DNA of 64,000 bases from Algoriphagus hitonicola (lineage in GTDB: Bacteria; Bacteroidota; Bacteroidia; Cytophagales; Cyclobacteriaceae), in contig NZ_FOPC01000001.1 of assembly GCF_900113375.1 (NCBI RefSeq), forward strand, positions 62,001-126,000. The letters run 5' to 3'. Each line of letters begins with the position of its first letter. The stretch's first letter is position 1. The notes beneath the pieces are model-generated. The model searched no databases, was not told the origin of the DNA, and saw nothing but the letters and a program-made list of their open reading frames with translations. Position numbers and translations under genes: made by a program. Positions 30,001-39,121 of the stretch are shown piece after piece.

Positions 30001-31092
30001 ATCGAGGATACTGGTATCGGCATGAGTGCTGAGGAATCTGCGCGGGTTTTTGACCGGTTTTATCAGGTGCAAAATGCCGAAACTTCCAACCTTGTCGGAA
30101 GCGGAATCGGATTGGCTTTTTCGAAAAATATTGTCGATCTCCACGAGGGAGAAATCAGCATTCAAAGCGAAAAAGGAAAAGGAACCCAAGTAAAAATTCT
30201 CCTGCCGGTCGAAACTGGAGAAAGTCCATCCATCGACACTCAGGAAGAAAAAGTAGATCTACTCACCGAAATCGAAATCAAAGAACAGGGGGATTTAAAA
30301 ATAGAAGTATCGCCCAAATCAGCCCGGATTTTGATTGCGGATGATCATGAGGATATTCGGAAATATTTGAGAGGATTGCTGGAAGAAGAATATGAGATTT
30401 TGGAAGCTGAGGACGGACTCGCCGCTTGGGAACTGATCAACCAAGAAATCCCCGATGTGATCATCAGTGATGTGATGATGCCACGAATGGACGGAATCAA
30501 ACTCTGTCAACAGGTCAAAAGTCAAATCACGACTTCTCACATTCCGGTGATTTTGCTGACCGCGCGGACATCCTTAAGTTACGAAATGGAAGGTCTCAAA
30601 ACAGGAGCGGAGGATTACATTACCAAGCCGTTTAATTCGGGAATCGTCAAAACGCGGGTGTCCAATATCCTCGAAAACCGCAATAAACTCCGGGAGTATT
30701 ATTTGAATAAAGTTCGATTTGAGCCGGATACGCAGACAGCGACCGAAACGGACATGGATGCGGTATTTATCGAAAAGGCTATTCAACTCGTCAATGAAAA
30801 TCTCCAAAATGAAAACTTTGGAATCGAGATGATGGTGGATCAGCTTTTTATGAGTCAATCTACCCTTTTCCGAAAAATCAAATCCCTGACGGGTCTGTCG
30901 ATTACGGCATTTATTCGCTCGGTGCGATTGAAAAAAGCGGCACAGATAATTTTGCAAAGCAATATAAAACTAAGTCAGGTGGCCTATGAGGTTGGCTTTA
31001 ATGATTACAAACATTTCAAAAAATCCTTTCAGCAGCAGTTTGACTGCCTTCCCTCAGAATATAAATTGAAGATTGTCGAAAAGGCAAAGTGA
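27076..31092 (+). CDS. Hybrid two-component system regulator of the PUL (HTCS)
   Basis: This 1,338-residue one-protein sensor-regulator spans the inner membrane. A signal peptide is at 1-21. Two seven-bladed Reg_prop propellers (repeated IWIGT-type motifs such as MIWIGTKGGG and LWIGSWGDG) and a Y_Y_Y domain fill the periplasm to about 770. The single TM helix is at about 773-800. HisKA follows with His in NISHEFRTPLTL (about 834), then HATPase with EDTGIGMS, a receiver with Asp in VIISDVMMPRMDG, and a C-terminal AraC-type HTH (LSQVAYEVGFNDYKHFKKSF). It is expected to bind an oligosaccharide product and activate the flanking susCD and enzyme genes. It directly precedes susC. Confidence 0.95.
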   Translation: MRTLILTCWLLLSLSSFAFSFQDNRAEEFTIDVLNVRRGLLSNYVTKVVSDEYNFKYFATEGGITKFDGYDFSEYKPGPTYPELENENIETLFKDREHMIWIGTKGGGLSKLDPQKNQIQSFNESFSDFSDKPLRVIAINQSKDGKIWIGTWGNGVFVLDPKTEKVTEHFQFKQPVQQIIADQFWNIWFISGHELMKFDPSEDRLIRFSTGMVPSNLIEDSQRQKIWMIGNAQRKVILASFDQESQKIQRHETGISANFVKSLGMDQRGRLWIGSWGDGLFISDEQVGNFRKINTNPQGSTAENINYSIILSIDIDENGIAWLGTSHGGALILYPNKGFNFATMTPSETLSDRNITAFLISQNGDSYKGTLTEGLYSNRLGNSYQIEKAINRAKVHTLYEYRDYLFIGTGLGLYIAKNGNLDQAQHYLPDQKITGVLVDSKERLWVGTQQSGLKMADFSAFPNFGDWLIFNENQDQRKLQNNRISQIKEDAQGRIWLGTYSGLNRFDESTQQFLSHEAIFGEKLDINIINDLLIDGAQMYLATPIGLAAVGLEEDQMIFQDFYEKSRGMVNDFVCAIEQDHAGNLWLSTTTTVTKFNPETKNFINFDREDGILINSFHSGSSFQDESGQIYFGGSNGLVSFVPDQIEEVFNVPEVVLTKLTVNNQALHVGDEVDSSVILENSIQNTSKINLNYSQNHLSLNFAVNDFFGPDNVAYAYQLKGMNKEWVELGTLNQLSFTGLPWGDYELMIRASRNNQDWSPVRSLLISIQAPPWLQWYAFVFYAAMALGIVFLIRYISLRQAKLRAELQIIQIEKEKEHELNEAKITFFTNISHEFRTPLTLILSPVTELLEQFDFKESVKEKLLLVETNSKRMLRLINQLLDFRKSEHGLLKLHLSYADFVEFSKEVYLSFQNLASQKQISYHFESNVDELTLEFDRNQMEIVLCNLLSNAFKYTRQGGKIDVRLRVESEQLTLAIEDTGIGMSAEESARVFDRFYQVQNAETSNLVGSGIGLAFSKNIVDLHEGEISIQSEKGKGTQVKILLPVETGESPSIDTQEEKVDLLTEIEIKEQGDLKIEVSPKSARILIADDHEDIRKYLRGLLEEEYEILEAEDGLAAWELINQEIPDVIISDVMMPRMDGIKLCQQVKSQITTSHIPVILLTARTSLSYEMEGLKTGAEDYITKPFNSGIVKTRVSNILENRNKLREYYLNKVRFEPDTQTATETDMDAVFIEKAIQLVNENLQNENFGIEMMVDQLFMSQSTLFRKIKSLTGLSITAFIRSVRLKKAAQIILQSNIKLSQVAYEVGFNDYKHFKKSFQQQFDCLPSEYKLKIVEKAK

Positions 31093-31297
31093 GATCTTTT
31101 TCATTCCTACTTCTGAGCACATTTTTTCCAGCGCTTTAGGCCTATCCGTTCAAATTGGGTTGAGATTTCAAAAACACCATTAAATGGCCAATCTGGGTGA
31201 TTTAGCCCCCGAAATGCTCGATTTGTACCCCGATTTTGAGGCTAAGTTTACCCACCTTAGTCGCATGAATTTATCAATAACCCAAAATCTTCCTTCT

Positions 31298-34200
31298 ATG
31301 GAACATCAAAAAAGCGAGAGGTCTACGCCATGCAGGGAGCGTGTCAAGATCCTTTCTGATAAAAAAATCCTACTGGTGGTTTGGTTGATTTTCTTTTCGA
31401 TTTCACAAGTCTGGGCGTTTCAGGCGGTGAATGTCAAGGGAAAAGTCTTGACCCCTGATGGAGAAGCCTTGCCCGGTGTGGTAGTGCTTGAGAAAGATAC
31501 CAACAATGGAGTAGTGACGGATATCGATGGAGAATACACGATCTCTGTAGCTTCCCCAGAATCCGTGCTGGTCTTTAGTCTGATTGGCTTCAGCAAACAA
31601 GAAGTAATCGTCGGCAATCAAAGTACGATTGACATCACCCTTGAGGAATCGGAGGAATTGCTCGAAGAAATCGTGGTCGTAGGCTATGGCGAACAGAAGA
31701 AGCTCAATATGACCGGAGCTGTCGAAACGCTAAAGTTTGATGATGCGGTCAATACTCCCGTGACTAATTCGGCCCAGTTGATGTACGGAAAATTTTCCGG
31801 TGTACAACTGACCCAATCAACCGGGCTTCCGGGCTCGGATGGCTCGGCGATCACCATTCGGGGAATCGGTACATTCGGTGGCACCAATCCCTTGGTCGTG
31901 ATCGACAATATTCAATATGAAGGTTTGGCGGAGTTCAATAATCTGGCTCCTTCAGATATCGAAAGCATTTCGGTATTGAAAGACGCTTCGGCTTCTGCGA
32001 TTTACGGAGCACGTGGTGCCAATGGAGTGTTGGTGGTGACTACTAAAAAAGGAACCAAAGGAAAATTCTCCGTGGATTATAATGCCTTTACTGGTTTTCA
32101 GCGAGTGACTGTAGTGCCCGAATATTTAGACGGTGTAGATTACGCCACATTATTTAACGAACGCACAAGAAATGTTAATGGACCGGATGCTCCACTTCGC
32201 TATTCGGAAGCCGACATCGAAGCAATCCGCACAGGCAGCAATCCCGATCAATTTGCCAATACCAATTGGGCCCAGGTAGCCTTGCGAGATGCACCAATTC
32301 AGAATCATTATCTATCTGCATCCGGAGGTACTGATCGCATGACGTACCGACTTTCACTTGGCTACCTCAATCAAGAGGCAGTAGTACAGGGAAAATTCAA
32401 ATCAGATCGAGTTAATTTAGGAATCAACCTTAATGTCAAACCCAATGACTGGTTGACTATTTCCAATGTCACCAATGCTTACTGGTCGAGATTTATGGGG
32501 CCAACAGGTGGTGCCGGTGCGATCACCGGAGAAACTGGGATCATCAATCAGTTTCAGCGCTCTTCGCCCACTGTTCCTGTATATTATCAAAATGGGGAGT
32601 TTGGAATTGTGGATGGCGCGTATGAAAACGTCAACTTTTCTTTTCCAATCAACAATGTACTCTTGACGGGGACTCGGGGGGATTATTCCAGAGACAATAT
32701 CAACATCAGTGAGCGAATCGGGCTGACGGCCAAGTTGGCAGAGGGACTTTTCTTCGAAACCAGTGGAAGTGCCATCATCAACTTTGCGAATATTTCCAAT
32801 TTCAACCCAAGGCTGACCACCCGTGACTGGGAAGGTAATGTGGTCAATCAAAACGATTTGAATTCACTTTCCAACAACCTGAACTTCAACTATCGCTTAT
32901 TGAATGAAAATATTTTACGCTACAATACCAGTATTCTAGGAAAACACAATTTAGGATTCTTAGTCGGTCACTCGGTTATTTATGACAAAGTGGATGGCTT
33001 TAATGGTTCTTTGCAGGGATTTCCATCTGATGCCATCCAAGAGTTTGACGGGGGAGGAGTTCTCAATCCCTCGGTATCTGGAGGTGCTTCTGAGGAAGCT
33101 TGGCAGTCGTTCTTTGCCCGAGTCAATTACAATTACGAGGAGCGATACCTCTTTGAGGCGAATGTACGGAGAGACGGCTCATCCAAATTTGGAGCAAATA
33201 ATCGATACGGAACCTTTCCTTCGCTTTCCGCAGGTTGGAATATTGCGAGAGAATCCTTTTTGGAAAATTCCAGCTTTCTCTCTGACCTGAAGCTTCGTGC
33301 TAGCTGGGGATTGAGTGGAAATGACCGGATCGGAAATTACATTTTTGAGCAGACTTATAATACAGGACTGGATTATCATCTGGGACAAGACGTCATTGTA
33401 CCTGGAGTAGCTTTGACTTCTTTGGCCAATCCTTTTATTACTTGGGAAACCATAGAGCAATTTGATATCGGAGCCGATATTGCGCTTTTGGATAACCGAT
33501 TGAATATCACCGCGGATTATTTCAAGCGGGTGAGCTCGGATATTCTTTACACCAATTTCCCCATTCCAAGCTCAATCGGGGTGACTAATCTTGCTGCGCA
33601 AAATGCGGCCGGAATGGAAAACAGCGGAATTGAGATGACTGTAAACTACCGGGAAACTATCGGAAAATTGACCATGAATCTCAGTGCCAATGTGACCAAA
33701 ATGGCAGACAATGAAGTGACTGATTTGGGACCTGGAGGGGAGGAGACCATTTCTGGTCAGAGCATTATCAGAATAGGAGTGCCATTTAATGCCTACTACG
33801 GCTATCAAGTGGAGGGTGTGTTTCAAACTCAGGAAGAAGTGGATGCTTCTCCTCAACAATTTGGAAACAATCAAACTGCTCCCGGAGATTTTCGCTATGC
33901 GGATCTTTCAGGACCGGATGGAGAACCTGATGGGGTAATTGATGCTTTTGACCGTACGGTCATCGGAAATCCTTTCCCCAAGTGGATCTATGGGATCAAT
34001 GCCAACCTCCAATATTCGGGTTTTGACTTAAGTGTGGTATTTCAGGGTGTAGGCAGAATAGATCGTATCCTCGACGGCAATGGTCAACAGCCCATGCCAG
34101 GAGATCGGAATAATGCGCTTTCCTATTGGATTGATCGATGGACACCCGAAAATCCATCCGAGACACTCCCACGATTGGGCGGTGTGAATAACACGGTGAC

Positions 34201-34447
34201 CTCTACCTTTTATGTACAGGATATGTCCTATTTGAGACTGCGAAATATCGAGTTGGGATATACATTCCCAAGCGAGCTTTCCAAAGTGGCTTTGATGCAG
34301 CGAGCTCGAATCTTCGTCAGTGGACAAAATCTGCTCACGTTTACCAAAGTGGAGAATTTTGATCCAGAACGGCAGCGTGGTGGTGCGACCGACTTGACGA
34401 CCCCGCTTTACAAAGTAATCTCTGCTGGTGTCAACCTTAAATTCTAA
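31298..34447 (+). CDS. SusC/RagA-family TonB-dependent outer-membrane transporter
   Basis: This protein of about 1,049 residues imports oligosaccharides across the outer membrane with the SusD lipoprotein. After a long N-terminal signal region (hydrophobic IIFF-like stretch at about 27-42), there is a carboxypeptidase-regulatory-like domain (VNVKGKVLTPDGEALPGVVV), the SusC linker EEIVVVGYGEQKKLNMTGAV, a plug (VVIDNIQYEG, DASASAIYGARGANGVLVVT) and a beta-barrel ending in SAGVNLKF. The ATG at 31298 is chosen; 38 upstream codons look like leader. It is 5 bases from susD. Together with the hybrid regulator and sulfatases this defines the PUL. Confidence 0.95.
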   Translation: MEHQKSERSTPCRERVKILSDKKILLVVWLIFFSISQVWAFQAVNVKGKVLTPDGEALPGVVVLEKDTNNGVVTDIDGEYTISVASPESVLVFSLIGFSKQEVIVGNQSTIDITLEESEELLEEIVVVGYGEQKKLNMTGAVETLKFDDAVNTPVTNSAQLMYGKFSGVQLTQSTGLPGSDGSAITIRGIGTFGGTNPLVVIDNIQYEGLAEFNNLAPSDIESISVLKDASASAIYGARGANGVLVVTTKKGTKGKFSVDYNAFTGFQRVTVVPEYLDGVDYATLFNERTRNVNGPDAPLRYSEADIEAIRTGSNPDQFANTNWAQVALRDAPIQNHYLSASGGTDRMTYRLSLGYLNQEAVVQGKFKSDRVNLGINLNVKPNDWLTISNVTNAYWSRFMGPTGGAGAITGETGIINQFQRSSPTVPVYYQNGEFGIVDGAYENVNFSFPINNVLLTGTRGDYSRDNINISERIGLTAKLAEGLFFETSGSAIINFANISNFNPRLTTRDWEGNVVNQNDLNSLSNNLNFNYRLLNENILRYNTSILGKHNLGFLVGHSVIYDKVDGFNGSLQGFPSDAIQEFDGGGVLNPSVSGGASEEAWQSFFARVNYNYEERYLFEANVRRDGSSKFGANNRYGTFPSLSAGWNIARESFLENSSFLSDLKLRASWGLSGNDRIGNYIFEQTYNTGLDYHLGQDVIVPGVALTSLANPFITWETIEQFDIGADIALLDNRLNITADYFKRVSSDILYTNFPIPSSIGVTNLAAQNAAGMENSGIEMTVNYRETIGKLTMNLSANVTKMADNEVTDLGPGGEETISGQSIIRIGVPFNAYYGYQVEGVFQTQEEVDASPQQFGNNQTAPGDFRYADLSGPDGEPDGVIDAFDRTVIGNPFPKWIYGINANLQYSGFDLSVVFQGVGRIDRILDGNGQQPMPGDRNNALSYWIDRWTPENPSETLPRLGGVNNTVTSTFYVQDMSYLRLRNIELGYTFPSELSKVALMQRARIFVSGQNLLTFTKVENFDPERQRGGATDLTTPLYKVISAGVNLKF

Positions 34448-34452
34448 GAATC

Positions 34453-35994
34453 ATGAAAAAGTTATTATATCTAATCGTCACCATCTCGCTAATTTCTTTC
34501 TCTTGTTCGGAAGATTATTTGGAGCGTGGCTCATTGACTCAATTGGCAGAAGGAAATTTCTGGCAAAATGAACAGGATGCGCTTTTGGGCATCAACGGTA
34601 TCTACGAGGTGCTGCAAGACAGAGTGATGTATAGTGGTAATCTAAATGGAACTGCCGGACTGCCTCAGCATGATAGTTTTGCGGATAATACCTTCAACAA
34701 TTACAAATTTGAAGGTCCTGGAAATTTCGTGGAAGGTAGAGCAGATCCTTCCTATGGATTTTTCGATACTTTTTGGACGGCACTATATCGGGGAATCGGT
34801 CGGGCAAATAATGCACTGGAAAATATCGAGAATATCCCTGCTGAAAATATCGATGCGGAAAATAAGGATGCGTTGATTGGACAGGTTAAATTCCTTCGAG
34901 CTCTGTTCTATTTTCATTTGGCCGTGTATTTCGAAGATGTACCGTTGATTACCGAATTTCAGACTTTGGAAGAAGCCTACGTGCCCAAAGCCAACTACTC
35001 AGAAATTCGGGCTTTTATCGAGCAAGAATTGCGTGAGGCAGCGGCAGTTTTGCCGGTGAGCTATCCGGCCTCCCAGTTTGGCTATGCGACTCGTGGAGCA
35101 GCGTTGAGTTTGCTTGCCCGCTTCGAATTGTACAATGGCAACTATCAGGAAGTGGTTAACCTGACTTCAGAAATCATGGGGCTTGGCTATTCCTTGCATC
35201 CGGATTATGGACAGCTTTTCACCGAAAATGCAGAGCAGTCTCCAGAAATCATTTTCTCGGTTCGCTTTATTCAGGATCAATCTGACAATGGTGAGACTTT
35301 CTCTTCTACTTTTTTGGGGATTCCCAAAGTAAACGTTCAACCCATGCCCAACATGGTGGATGCGTATTTGGCTTCAGATGGATTGCCGATTTCGGAGTCT
35401 CCCCTGTATGATCCAGCTGATAGAAAAGCAAATCGGGATCCGCGTTTGGGGCATTCGGTTTATTTTAATGGGGATATTTTCCTACTCTACCTCAATCGTC
35501 CTTTTAGGGGAAATACAGCAACTACGTTTGGTTTGAAAAAATATGTCAGAAACGATGTCTCCGACGATGGAATCAATCCTGGGGCACCGGGGGGACAGGA
35601 TTTTTATGTCATTCGATATGCGGATGTATTGCTGATGCGTGCGGAGGCTTTGGTTGAAACTGGCCAATTTGCAGAGGTTTATGATTTGCTGGATCAAATC
35701 CGCCAACGGGCGGGAATGCCTACCGTCACTGATGTAAATGGAACAACCTTGAGTCAGGAAGAATTATTGGATTTGGTGAAATTGGAGCGTCGAGTGGAAT
35801 TGGCTTTTGAAGGACTTCGATTCTTTGATGTGAAGCGATGGGGAGAAGTCGAAGAGGCTTATGCCCGGGCTGCGGCTGATCCCGTGGGACCTTACAATCC
35901 GGAGTACCGCGGAAGAAGATCTGAAGTCTTTGCGATTCCGCTATCGGAGTTGGATGCCAATCCAAACTTGGTGCAAAATCCAGTCTGGGATTAA
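34453..35994 (+). CDS. SusD/RagB-family nutrient-binding outer-membrane lipoprotein
   Basis: This 513-residue surface lipoprotein (lipobox LISFSC, Cys near residue 18) captures glycans and caps the SusC transporter. Typical SusD features are RGIGRANNALENIENIP, FLRALFYFHLAVYFEDVPLI, the TPR-like helices, the VIRYADVLLMRAEALVETGQ block and the end motif LERRVELAFEGLRFFDVKRWG. It follows susC directly and precedes the first plus-strand sulfatase of the PUL by about 70 bases, so all are probably one operon. Ligand specificity is not readable. Confidence 0.95.
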   Translation: MKKLLYLIVTISLISFSCSEDYLERGSLTQLAEGNFWQNEQDALLGINGIYEVLQDRVMYSGNLNGTAGLPQHDSFADNTFNNYKFEGPGNFVEGRADPSYGFFDTFWTALYRGIGRANNALENIENIPAENIDAENKDALIGQVKFLRALFYFHLAVYFEDVPLITEFQTLEEAYVPKANYSEIRAFIEQELREAAAVLPVSYPASQFGYATRGAALSLLARFELYNGNYQEVVNLTSEIMGLGYSLHPDYGQLFTENAEQSPEIIFSVRFIQDQSDNGETFSSTFLGIPKVNVQPMPNMVDAYLASDGLPISESPLYDPADRKANRDPRLGHSVYFNGDIFLLYLNRPFRGNTATTFGLKKYVRNDVSDDGINPGAPGGQDFYVIRYADVLLMRAEALVETGQFAEVYDLLDQIRQRAGMPTVTDVNGTTLSQEELLDLVKLERRVELAFEGLRFFDVKRWGEVEEAYARAAADPVGPYNPEYRGRRSEVFAIPLSELDANPNLVQNPVWD

Positions 35995-36064
35995 TTAATT
36001 AGGGTTTTTTACATAGATAGATACACTGCTCCTGCCTTTGGCGGGGGCGGTGTTTGGTTTTCAA

Positions 36065-37453
36065 ATGAAAAAATTCAAAGTATTCGTCTTCCTTTTCTTC
36101 GCATTGGCTATGCCTGCTTTTGCGCAGCAATCTCCACCCAATGTCCTGATCATTCTGACCGATGATCAAGGCTATGCCGACGTGGGCTTTAATGGAAGTA
36201 CGGAAATCCCGACCCCCAATATCGATCGAATCGCCAAAAACGGGACAGTTTTCACCAATGGCTATGTGTCATTTGCTGTATGTGGACCGAGCAGAGCGGG
36301 ATTGATCACGGGACGATACCAGGATCGCTTTGGGTTTTCGCGAAATCCCCTGATGGCACCCAAGGACTCTACAATGGGTTTGCCCCAATCCGAGGAGACG
36401 ATGGCTGAATTACTAAAAAAAGCGGGCTATCGAACTGGCGTTCTCGGCAAATGGCATCTCGGTGCACACGAAAACCAGCGACCCAATAAGCGGGGATTTG
36501 ATGAGTTTTATGGATTTCTCTCTGGAGGGCATCGTTATTTTCCGGAAGAGTACACCTTTCAAGACCTTTCTGAGATCAAGGCTCAATTTGATGCCTACCG
36601 AACTAAGTTACTACGAAATGAAAAACGAGTTGAGGAAACGGAATACCTGACGGATGCACTTTCCCGTGAAGCGGTGAGTTTCGTGGAGCGAAACCAAAAT
36701 CAGCCTTTTTTCCTCTATTTAGCCTATAATGCTCCCCACGCGCCCATGCAGGCCACTCAAAAATACCTGGATCGATTTCCGAATATCGCCGATGAAAAGC
36801 GGCGAACCTATGCGGCGATGGTCTCTGCTGTGGATGATGGAGTAGGGGATTTACTGGACAAAATCGAGGAACTCGGTCTGACGGAAAACACGCTGATCTT
36901 TTTCCTCTCTGATAATGGCGGACCGACCAAAGACAATGCGTCAAGCAATGCGCCACTACGAGGATTCAAAGGAGATTTCTTCGAAGGGGGAATCAGAGTG
37001 CCCTTTGCCGTGCAGTGGAAAGGGAAAATCCCAGCAGGAGTAAGCTACGATTACCCGGTGATTTCATTGGATATTTTCGCTACTGCGGCGGAATTGGCAG
37101 CGGTAAATCCCAAAAATAAGTTGGATGGGGTGAATTTGATTCCCTACTTGACAGGAAAAAATTCAGGTAGACCTCATGAGGCTTTGTACTGGCGAAATTA
37201 CGACGCTAGGCGTTTTGCGATTCGACACTTGGATCAAAAATTAATTACGATGCCTGATCGGGCATTTCAGTTTGATCTGAGTTCGGATTGGAGTAAAAAG
37301 CTAAATCTTCATCAAGAAAACCCTTCGCTTTCCGAGCGACTCCGAGGATTGATTGAGACTTGGAATGAAACCTTGGAACTTCCCCGATTTCTGGGTTTGA
37401 TGCAGGATAAAGAATATTCCCGCTTAAACCCAGACCGATTTAAAAAGAAATAA
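36065..37453 (+). CDS. Secreted sulfatase, S1 family
   Basis: This protein of about 462 residues has a signal peptide (MKKFKVFVFLFFALAMPAFA). Metal ligands sit in NVLIILTDDQGYADVG, the formylglycine Cys is Cys73 in CGPSRAGLITG, followed by LGKWHLGAHE and FFLSDNGG. A Gly at the second signature position (C-G-P-S-R) instead of the usual Ser is still within the C-x-P-S-R rule. The ATG at 36065 is chosen over an upstream TTG. It is the first enzyme gene after susD, separated by 70 bases, and is followed by the beta-helix gene after 21 bases. It probably removes sulfate from imported or surface-bound oligosaccharide. Confidence 0.93.
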   Translation: MKKFKVFVFLFFALAMPAFAQQSPPNVLIILTDDQGYADVGFNGSTEIPTPNIDRIAKNGTVFTNGYVSFAVCGPSRAGLITGRYQDRFGFSRNPLMAPKDSTMGLPQSEETMAELLKKAGYRTGVLGKWHLGAHENQRPNKRGFDEFYGFLSGGHRYFPEEYTFQDLSEIKAQFDAYRTKLLRNEKRVEETEYLTDALSREAVSFVERNQNQPFFLYLAYNAPHAPMQATQKYLDRFPNIADEKRRTYAAMVSAVDDGVGDLLDKIEELGLTENTLIFFLSDNGGPTKDNASSNAPLRGFKGDFFEGGIRVPFAVQWKGKIPAGVSYDYPVISLDIFATAAELAAVNPKNKLDGVNLIPYLTGKNSGRPHEALYWRNYDARRFAIRHLDQKLITMPDRAFQFDLSSDWSKKLNLHQENPSLSERLRGLIETWNETLELPRFLGLMQDKEYSRLNPDRFKKK

Positions 37454-37474
37454 AAATTTGATAAACCCATCTCT

Positions 37475-39121
37475 GTGAACCTATTTTCCTATTACCGACT
37501 GCTGTTTTCAGCTTTCTTTCTGACTATCTGCCTCAGTACTTCGCTTTTTGCGAAAGATTATTATTTCCACCCCCGTTTGGGTTCGGATGCTCAGTCAGGA
37601 TTGAGTGCTGAGGAGGCTTTTCAAAATTTATCCAAAATTCAAAGCTTGGAACTAAACCCTGGAGACCGGATTTTATTGGCTTCGGGAGAAGAGTTTTCCG
37701 GCAGTATTTTGATCGACAAATTCAAGGGGACAAAAGAAAATCCATTGCTCATTCAGTCTTTTGGTGACTCGGCATTACCGTTTGCCCTGATCAATGCCGC
37801 TGGAGAAGAAGCTGGGGTTTTGATTCAAAATTCGGCTTATGTTCAAGTGAAAAACCTTCGAATAAAAGCCAATGGAAAGGGGAGAACTGAGGCATCTTTT
37901 CCCATGCGTGTTGGAGTTTTGGTTAGATCAACCAAAGGGAATTCAACAAGCAATATTTTATTGATTGACCTGCAAATTGAGCAGATATTTTATGAATCGG
38001 CGGGATTTCAGCGTGGGGCAGCTGAGGTCAAAACGGCCAATGGAACCCAAAAATACGGTTGGGGAATCCGGCTGATGGCCAATGGGCAAGATCAGGAAAT
38101 TGAACAAGTGGAAATTAAAAATTGCGACATCCGAAACTTGGCCCACACTGGAATCAAACTTACCGGAAACAATCAGCAATCCATCCGAAATATTACCATT
38201 ACAGGAAACCAAGTCGAGCAAGTCGGCGGGCCGGGAATTCAGATGTCGGGAGTGAAGTTTGTCTATGTGGCAGACAATCTCGTAAGTCACTCGGGAAGCA
38301 CTGACGACAGCCGAAAATGGGGAAGAGGTAGCGGGCTTTGGACCTGGGGTAGCTCCATGGTGCTTATCGAAAAAAACCAATTTCTCTATTCCAATGGACC
38401 CGGTGATTCGGCGGGGGCGCATATCGATTTCAACTGTGATAACATTATTTTGCAATACAATCTGAGCGCTTACAATGCCGGAGGTTTTTGTGAGATTTTG
38501 GGAAATAATTACAACTGTGCCTATCGCTACAATATCAGCGTAAATGATGGCCATCGAGTCAAAGGCGAAAATGGGGCTTTTCAGGAGGGAAAAACCCTTT
38601 GGCTAAGTGGCTATCAAGGAGAGAAAAAGCCGAGAAAAGGCCCTGTCAATTCCTATATTTACAACAATACCATTTTCGTCTCTGGGGATATCGTCTCCAA
38701 AATTGCCATTGACAATCGCTCAAAGGGAGTTTTGATCGCCAATAATATTTTTCACATCGAAGGGAAAAGCCAACTCGTGGCCGGTGATCAATATAAGCCG
38801 GATGATGAATCATCCCGTGAGCTGAAGGATGTGTTTTTCAAAAATAATATGTTCCTCCATGCTGAAAACTGGCCCAATCAGGCACTGATTCAGCCTGAGG
38901 ATTCTCACTTTGGGAATGTTGATTTTACCAATCCTGGCGGAATGTCAGTAGAGGATTACATTCCTCAAAAAAGTGAAATGCTGAAAGGAATCGCCATTCC
39001 ATTTTTACCCGCTGACCAATTTGGTTTGATGAAAGGAATGGAATTGAAACAGGATATTTTGGGAAATCCTATTGGAAAAAATCCGGGAATCGGAGCCATT
39101 AACTTTATCGAAAAGCCATGA
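37475..39121 (+). CDS. Secreted right-handed parallel beta-helix protein (putative carbohydrate-active enzyme)
   Basis: This 548-residue protein starts at a GTG and has a signal peptide ending near SLFA. It opens with the common DYYFHPRLGSDAQSG motif seen in many beta-helix polysaccharidases, and its middle consists of Asn/Ile-rich coils (IKNCDIRNLAHTGIKLTG, IRNITITGNQVEQVGGPGIQ, YIYNNTIF). This is the fold of polysaccharide lyases and of several glycoside hydrolases. I cannot assign a PL or GH family or name catalytic residues. Its stop overlaps the start of the GH43-like gene by 4 bases. PUL context supports a role in cleaving the target polymer. Confidence 0.82.
   Translation: MNLFSYYRLLFSAFFLTICLSTSLFAKDYYFHPRLGSDAQSGLSAEEAFQNLSKIQSLELNPGDRILLASGEEFSGSILIDKFKGTKENPLLIQSFGDSALPFALINAAGEEAGVLIQNSAYVQVKNLRIKANGKGRTEASFPMRVGVLVRSTKGNSTSNILLIDLQIEQIFYESAGFQRGAAEVKTANGTQKYGWGIRLMANGQDQEIEQVEIKNCDIRNLAHTGIKLTGNNQQSIRNITITGNQVEQVGGPGIQMSGVKFVYVADNLVSHSGSTDDSRKWGRGSGLWTWGSSMVLIEKNQFLYSNGPGDSAGAHIDFNCDNIILQYNLSAYNAGGFCEILGNNYNCAYRYNISVNDGHRVKGENGAFQEGKTLWLSGYQGEKKPRKGPVNSYIYNNTIFVSGDIVSKIAIDNRSKGVLIANNIFHIEGKSQLVAGDQYKPDDESSRELKDVFFKNNMFLHAENWPNQALIQPEDSHFGNVDFTNPGGMSVEDYIPQKSEMLKGIAIPFLPADQFGLMKGMELKQDILGNPIGKNPGIGAINFIEKP

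Noticed and set aside
36027..36046. GC-rich hairpin CCTGCC/GGCGGG between susD and the sulfatase as a terminator
   Set aside because: There is no T run and the stem is short; at most it is a processing or pausing site.
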